Assembly: GCA_027041035.1 (NCBI GenBank)
Contig: JALULB010000343.1
Span: forward strand, 1-7,000
Source: Sedimenticola sp.
Lineage (GTDB): Bacteria > Pseudomonadota > Gammaproteobacteria > Chromatiales > Chromatiaceae
DNA: 7,000 nucleotides
Reading direction: 5' to 3'
Each line of letters starts with the position of its first letter. Within the stretch, counting starts at the first letter, position 1. Positions 6,889 to 7,000 of this stretch are shown piece after piece. A program made the position numbers and the translations under genes. Under the pieces are notes generated by a model, which ran no database searches, was not told the DNA's origin, and saw only the letters and a program-made list of their open reading frames with translations.

Positions 6889-6904
6889 ATGGACGTTACA
6901 TCAA
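6876..6904 (-). promoter_or_regulatory. Predicted hipBA promoter
   Basis: On the - strand, TTGATG (6904-6899) as -35 box and GACAAT (6881-6876) as -10 box are 17 bp apart, each with 4 of 6 consensus bases. Transcription would start near 6869-6871, within about 10 nt of the upstream hipB start codons, giving a nearly leaderless mRNA unless ATG 6841 is used. The -10 box lies inside the palindrome, so bound HipB would block RNA polymerase. Confidence 0.4.
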
Positions 6905-6934
6905 TAACTCTATGATCCGAAATCCCAGCGCCAA

Positions 6935-6968
6935 GCACATTACGTCCATTATCTTGGACGTAATGTGC
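6935..6968. repeat. Perfect 14-bp inverted repeat upstream of hipBA
   Basis: GCACATTACGTCCA (6935-6948), spacer TTATCT, TGGACGTAATGTGC (6955-6968) form a perfect palindrome. No T-run follows on either strand, so an intrinsic terminator is unlikely. The word CGTCCATTAT inside it recurs at 6847-6856 and, inverted, at 6886-6895 by the hipB start and operator. A second regulatory site or the end of a mobile element are both possible. Confidence 0.6.
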
Positions 6969-7000
6969 ATTCGGGAGGACATGCATCCTGACAGAGGGGT

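Noticed and set aside
3597..6998. 12-bp direct repeat CCTGACAGAGGG at 3597-3608 and 6987-6998 bracketing the AT-rich segment and hipBA
   Set aside because: About one or two exact 12-bp repeats are expected by chance in 7 kb, and no integrase or other attachment-site sign supports it.

Overview
The window looks like chromosomal DNA of a GC-rich Gram-negative bacterium, most likely a gammaproteobacterium. The evidence is a periplasmic SCO/di-heme cytochrome c protein, the thiol-dependent formaldehyde oxidation pair adhC-fghA, and a hipBA module. Genus cannot be read from the sequence. One detail, the loss of both residues that hold the glycine carboxylate of glutathione in AdhC, would fit a purple sulfur bacterium (Chromatiaceae) that uses glutathione amide. 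That is inference.

Region 1 (1-3434, + strand, about 60% GC or more) is metabolic. It opens inside a gene whose protein joins the C-terminal part of an SCO/SenC thioredoxin-like domain to a complete di-heme cytochrome c peroxidase/MauG-like domain. After a 100-bp gap with a good ribosome binding site come adhC (S-(hydroxymethyl)glutathione dehydrogenase, class III alcohol dehydrogenase) and fghA (S-formylglutathione hydrolase). These two are nearly contiguous and surely form an operon: formaldehyde adds to the thiol, AdhC oxidises the adduct to the S-formyl thioester, and FghA releases formate and the free thiol. A REP-like hairpin follows the fghA stop.

Region 2 (3435-3794) has no convincing gene. 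It holds the hairpin and an imperfect repeat copied 140 bp apart, and marks a drop in GC content.

Region 3 (about 3795-5150, + strand, about 37-45% GC in sampled lines) looks acquired. It carries a small DUF1801 protein, a divergent uracil-DNA-glycosylase-like protein, and a likely remnant of a third gene that starts inside the second one's end and is cut by a stop codon after 20 codons.

Region 4 (5151-7000, - strand) is a hipB-hipA toxin-antitoxin operon with a TGATG overlap. Upstream lies a 9-bp-arm palindrome covering the predicted -10 box, then a perfect 14-bp-arm inverted repeat. A 10-bp word, CGTCCATTAT, recurs three times around these sites, suggesting a multi-site autoregulatory region.

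The observation most worth following is the rebuilt thiol-binding pocket of AdhC. Next are the SCO-peroxidase fusion and the hipBA control region.
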